A DNA stretch of 64,000 nucleotides from Manihot esculenta (lineage: Eukaryota > Streptophyta > Magnoliopsida > Malpighiales > Euphorbiaceae), in the NCBI RefSeq assembly GCF_001659605.2, contig NC_035164.2, forward strand, positions 10,316,994 to 10,380,993, given 5' to 3'. The translations under genes and the position numbers were made by a program. Below are positions 59,939-64,000 of this stretch, one piece after another; the stretch's first letter is position 1; each line of letters begins with the position of its first letter. Under the pieces are notes generated by a model. It was given only the letters and a program-made list of their open reading frames with translations, was not told the origin of the DNA and made no database searches.

Positions 59939-62151
59939 TGTAACGACCCGGAAATCCGACCCGTTACCGGCGCTAGGATCCAGATCGGCTTAAGGCCGCC
60001 GGGACCCGTAGCAAGCCTACATACCTCCTGTAAACCTGTGGAATCCCATACATAACAACATATACATGATCTGTAAAAATTTTTCTTTTCTCTTATCCAA
60101 GCAAAACCTGTGCATGCACAAAATCATACATAAACCCCACACTGGAGTCCTCATCAAATACTCCAATGGGGTATCATCATCATACATATCAGCTTGGATA
60201 ATCATGGTCATTAACATCATTACTCATTAAACACTCTGTACATAATGGGGATTCACACACCTCTAGGTCAAGCACTACTATAATCCTCAATACATCATCA
60301 ATCATTCATTACATTACATTACATGGTCATAAATACTGGTTACATCATGTTCATGTCCACTACTATCTATTACAACATACACGACTTAACTTCACTCTAG
60401 CCGACTTCCCGATCTATCCTGTACCTGCAACTCTGGGGATAAAGGGAGTGGGGTGAGCTACTAGAGCCCAGTGAGCAGAATAATAAAACATCAATTTAAA
60501 TCATGCTTTCATGTATGCGCCATAACACAAACATTTCATAACAAGGATGAACTTGTCACCATTTAGCCCCTATCTTTCTTACTTATACATGCCGGGGGCG
60601 TAGAGCCGTAGCAGGCACACCCGGACTTCCATAATCAGTCATAGTGCCAGGGGCGTAGAGCCGTAGCAGGCACACCTGGACTCACATAGGCTATCATGAC
60701 ATAAAAGGGCTAATGGATCATTCAACATTCATCCACATCAACAACAAAGTATGCAATGCAACATATTCGTGAATTCTAATGCAATCAACCTGATATATCT
60801 CATGGCATTCATGATGCGTGAATCATGCTAAAACATTTCATTAAGTTGCTTTAAAACTTAAAGTTCATTCCACTCACCTCTGGCTAGCTCTGAAGAGACT
60901 CTGAAGCAGCTGACTCACTGCTGGGGGTCTCGGTTCCTCGAGTCCGAACCTACACAGGTGGACTCAAATGAGGGACCAAACATACCTGAATATGACTCTA
61001 AAATACTCCCCAAAAACCCCCTAAAACATCCTGAAAACATCACATGAAAACACGCAAGAAGTGGCTGAACAGGGCACTTTCGGCGGCAGGTTCGGCGGCC
61101 GAAAGTCCCTCTGCAGCCGAAGGTCATGCAGGTTCGGCGGCACTTTCGGCGGCCGAACCTCCCAGACAGAGACGAAACTTGAGTTTCGGGGGCAGGCTTC
61201 GGCAGCCGAAACTGCCTCCACAAGGGGGTTCGGCGGCCGAAAGTCACTTCGGCGGCCGAACCTGAGTTTCTGCCGAAGGGCAGAAACTCGGCTTCCTTGT
61301 GTCCACAGCCTCCAAAACACCTCAAAACATGCATAACTTGTTTCTACACATGCATACACATCATACATCACACCTAGGGGTCTCAAACTATAATATACCC
61401 CAACTACAACACTTCAAACCACACATTTCCAACATACATTGTTCAAATCGCAACATAAACTCATAAACCTAACAACAAGCCTAAACATGCATTCTACCCC
61501 ATCAACTTGCATAAAACTTTCATAAAACATAAAAGAAGTATAGATCGAAGCTTACCTCTTGAAGATCGAGAGGAAGAACGACCCTAGCTCGGAAAATGGA
61601 GGGATTTAGCTCCAAGACTTCCAAGCTCCAAAACTTGTTTCAAAAGCTTAAATCTTCAAAACCAAGGGAAAACAAGTGAAAATCTTGAAAGATTTAGAGG
61701 AAGAACATCAAAAATGGGTGAGGGGCGGCGGAAAGCTCACCTTGGCCGAAAATGGGGAAAAACTCGCCCGTTTTCGGCTAAGGGACCCTTTTATAGTGGC
61801 TGGCCAGACCACGTTCGGGGGCCGAAAGTGCCTCCGCATGCATGCAAGGTTCGGCGGCCGAACATGAGGTTCGGCGGCCGAACCTGGACTTCCCTCACTC
61901 ATGCTTTCGGGGGCCTAACGTGCCTCCAAAACACATGCATGTTCGGCGGCCGAACTTGACTTTCGGCGGCCGAACCTGGGTTTTCCTCCAAAGACTTTTC
62001 ATGTAAAAGCTCATTTAATTTCTTACTTAAAAACATAAAATTCATGAAAACATTTCATAAAATCATAGTTTTACCCTTCTAGAGGTTTCCGACATCCGAG
62101 GTCCCACCTGACGGTAGAGATTCCGATACCGGAGTCTAGCCGGGTATTACA
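59939..62151 (-). mobile_element. 3' LTR of a chromovirus-type Ty3 element, copy F
   Basis: The 2213-bp LTR lies in minus orientation: the plus strand begins TGTAACGACCCGGAAATCC and ends GTCTAGCCGGGTATTACA. A polypurine tract and a pol reading frame follow on its right, so this is the 3' LTR of an element continuing past 64000. Palindrome clusters lie at about 61075-61265 and 61815-61975. Two tandem units with GGGGCGTAGAGCCGTAGCAG lie at ~60596-60690. It is the best-preserved copy, with most TTCGGCGGCCGAA motifs intact. Confidence 0.95.
61786..61795 (-). promoter_or_regulatory. LTR TATA box, copy F
   Basis: Minus-strand TATAAAAGGG (plus CCCTTTTATA), ~356 bases from the LTR start. In a 3' LTR it would drive transcription outward to the left. 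Confidence 0.65.
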
Positions 62152-62164
62152 TTCTCCCCCCTTT
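62152..62164 (-). other. polypurine tract of the copy F element
   Basis: Minus-strand AAAGGGGGGAGAA directly abuts the LTR start TGTAATACC. It is the primer for plus-strand DNA synthesis in LTR elements. Confidence 0.8.
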
Positions 62165-62282
62165 AAGAACATTCGTCCCCGAATGTTCCTCAACTAACAT
62201 ACAAAGCATGGCATCAATCATAACATACAACATAGCATACAATATATCATACATGCAACACATAGAACAACTAACACTCACC

Positions 62283-64000
62283 TCAAAACAGATGGGGGTA
62301 TTGCTGGAGCATGGACTCCCGTGTCTCCCAGGTGCATTCTTCAATATTGTGGTGGTTCCAAAGGACTTTCACCATCGGGATTTCCTTGTTCCTCAGCTTT
62401 CTGATCTGAGTGTCAAGGATCCGCACTGGCTGCTCTACATAGGTGAGATCCTCTTGGATCTCTACATCAGGCTCACTAAGAACCTTTCCAGGATCCGACA
62501 CGTATTTCCGTAATAGAGAAACATGGAAAACCGGATGGATTCTCTCCATCGAAGCAGGCAAGTCTAGCTTGTACGACACATTACCGATCCTCTGAAGCAC
62601 CTCAAAAGGACCGATGTACCGTGGAGCTAACTTACCCTTCTTCCCGAATCGAACCACTCCTTTCATAGGAGACACCTTGAGCAAAACCAAATCCCCCTCC
62701 TGAAACTCTAGCTGTCTTCTGCGGATATCTGCATAACTCTTCTGCCGACTAGCAGCAGTCTTGATCCTCTCTCTGATTATGGGTACCACCCTGCTGGTAA
62801 GCTCTACTAACTCCGGACCCGCAAGAGTCCTCTCTCCTACTTCCTCCCAGCAGATAGGTGATCTGCACTTCCTCCCATACAAAGCTTCATATGGAGCCAT
62901 CCCTATGCTAGCATGATAGCTGTTATTGTAGGCAAACTCCACCAAAGGTAGATGCTGCCTCCAAGAACTGCCAAAATCTAGCACACACATTCTGAGCATA
63001 TCCTCTATTGTCTGGATGGTCCTCTCTGACTGTCCGTCTGTCTGTGGGTGGAAGGCAGTACTGAAGTCTAATCTGGTACCCATAGCGTTCTGCAGACTCC
63101 GCCAAAACCTGGAGGTGAACTGGGGCCCTCTATCTGACACTATAGATACCGGAACTCCATGCAGTCTGACAATCTCATCTACGTACACCTGCGCCAACTT
63201 GTCCACAGAGTAACCACTCCTGACAGGGATGAAGTGAGCAGATTTGGTGAGTCTGTCCACAATCACCCATATGGAGTCCAATCTGTTGGACGTCGCCGGT
63301 AACCCCACTACGAAATCCATAGCTATATTCTCCCATTTCCACTCTGGAATCGGTAGTGGATTCAACATTCCAGCCGGCTTCTGATGCTCTAGTTTCACCC
63401 TCTGACACACATCGCAGGCTGACACGAACAGTGCCACGTCCTTCTTCATAGCTGGCCACCAATATACTCTCTTCAGATCCTGATACATCTTGGTGGCTCC
63501 AGGGTGAACACTATACCTGGTATTATGGGCTTCCCCCATAATATCTCCCTTCAGACCAATGTCATCTGGCACACATAATCTGTTCCCGTAGCGGAGGATC
63601 CCCTTATCATCAAACCTGAACTCATTACTCTGGCCTGACTGAACCGTTCTGGCTATCCTGACCAACTCTGGGTCCTCATGCTGTTTCTGAGCTACCTGCT
63701 CCAGAAACACGGGTGCCACTCTCATCTGAGCCACTAAGGCACCTGTGCCAGACAACTCCAACTGTAATCCCTCACTCATAAGTCTGTGGAACTCCTTCAC
63801 CACCGGCCTCCTCTCTGCTGAAATGTGGGATAGACTGCCGAGTGATTTCCGGCTTAAGGCGTCTGCCACAACATTCGCCTTACCCGGATGGTACTGAATC
63901 TTGCAATCATAGTCACTCAACAGCTCTACCCATCTCCTCTGCCTCATGTTCAGTTCTCTCTGACTCAGGATGTACTGCAGGCTCTTATGATCTGTGAAGA
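62283..64000 (-). CDS. Ty3 Pol C-terminal part: RNase H end, integrase, chromodomain-like tail (partial)
   Basis: The frame is open from the right edge to the stop at 62283, over 570 codons without interruption. It starts within RNase H (TDHKSLQYI, then [16 protein letters not shown]). The integrase zinc finger follows ([10 protein letters not shown] with CDVCQ). The catalytic core has [20 protein letters not shown] and [13 protein letters not shown] carrying the D, D and E residues. [17 protein letters not shown] segment precedes a chromodomain-like end ([31 protein letters not shown]). The tail and short PPT-to-LTR spacing point to a chromovirus, Tekay-like in my judgement. It is the only intact mobile-element gene in the window. 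The product inserts the element's cDNA, and the tail is thought to guide it to chromatin. The 5' part of pol and gag lie outside. Confidence 0.93.
   Translation of the reverse strand, partial: FTDHKSLQYILSQRELNMRQRRWVELLSDYDCKIQYHPGKANVVADALSRKSLGSLSHISAERRPVVKEFHRLMSEGLQLELSGTGALVAQMRVAPVFLEQVAQKQHEDPELVRIARTVQSGQSNEFRFDDKGILRYGNRLCVPDDIGLKGDIMGEAHNTRYSVHPGATKMYQDLKRVYWWPAMKKDVALFVSACDVCQRVKLEHQKPAGMLNPLPIPEWKWENIAMDFVVGLPATSNRLDSIWVIVDRLTKSAHFIPVRSGYSVDKLAQVYVDEIVRLHGVPVSIVSDRGPQFTSRFWRSLQNAMGTRLDFSTAFHPQTDGQSERTIQTIEDMLRMCVLDFGSSWRQHLPLVEFAYNNSYHASIGMAPYEALYGRKCRSPICWEEVGERTLAGPELVELTSRVVPIIRERIKTAASRQKSYADIRRRQLEFQEGDLVLLKVSPMKGVVRFGKKGKLAPRYIGPFEVLQRIGNVSYKLDLPASMERIHPVFHVSLLRKYVSDPGKVLSEPDVEIQEDLTYVEQPVRILDTQIRKLRNKEIPMVKVLWNHHNIEECTWETRESMLQQYPHLF

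Overview
The window is nuclear DNA from a flowering plant. It contains one ordinary host gene and a dense set of nested transposable elements in very AT-rich intergenic sequence. The host gene encodes an EIN3/EIL1-type ethylene transcription factor with the intron-free coding region usual for eudicots. That gene and the repeat content suggest a eudicot, possibly Euphorbiaceae (cassava or a relative). The family-level placement is an impression from memory and was not tested by a search.

Layout: 1-1.9 kb, old LTR fragments. 3.2-7.3 kb, a CACTA (En/Spm) transposon relic with a solo LTR inside its tnp2 gene. 8.2-14.9 kb, a decayed Ty3 element with degenerate LTRs and gag, split by a second solo LTR. 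17.2-23.5 kb, a LINE relic (DUF4283-like ORF, endonuclease, reverse transcriptase) split by a third solo LTR. 24.5 kb, a 320-bp internally deleted LTR. 25.2-26.6 kb, a small GGTTCGG-rich element and a possible TRIM. 28.1-31.9 kb, the EIN3-like gene with a 5' leader intron that contains a tandem duplication. 32-46 kb, AT-rich sequence with SINE-like relics, a long inverted repeat and LINE 3'-end fragments. 46.4-47.6 kb, a tandem array with a 235-bp higher-order period. 47.6-49.6 kb, a Ty1/copia relic. 49.6-59.5 kb, an Athila-like Ty3 element that keeps gag and protease but has no visible RT or integrase, with a solo LTR inside it. 59.9-64 kb, the 3' LTR and the open pol end of a chromovirus-type Ty3 element that runs off the right edge.

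One LTR family links the window: six copies (A-F) with TGTAATACCC...GGGTCGTTACA ends. Copies A-E are each flanked by an exact 5-bp target duplication, so they are solo LTRs. Copy F is attached to pol. The full-length LTRs share a TATA box, clusters of the interrupted palindrome TTCGGC-N-GCCGAA (which contains the GCCGCC core of the ethylene-response GCC box), and conserved splice-like signals. I found no prokaryotic system, CRISPR array or confident tRNA/rRNA gene.
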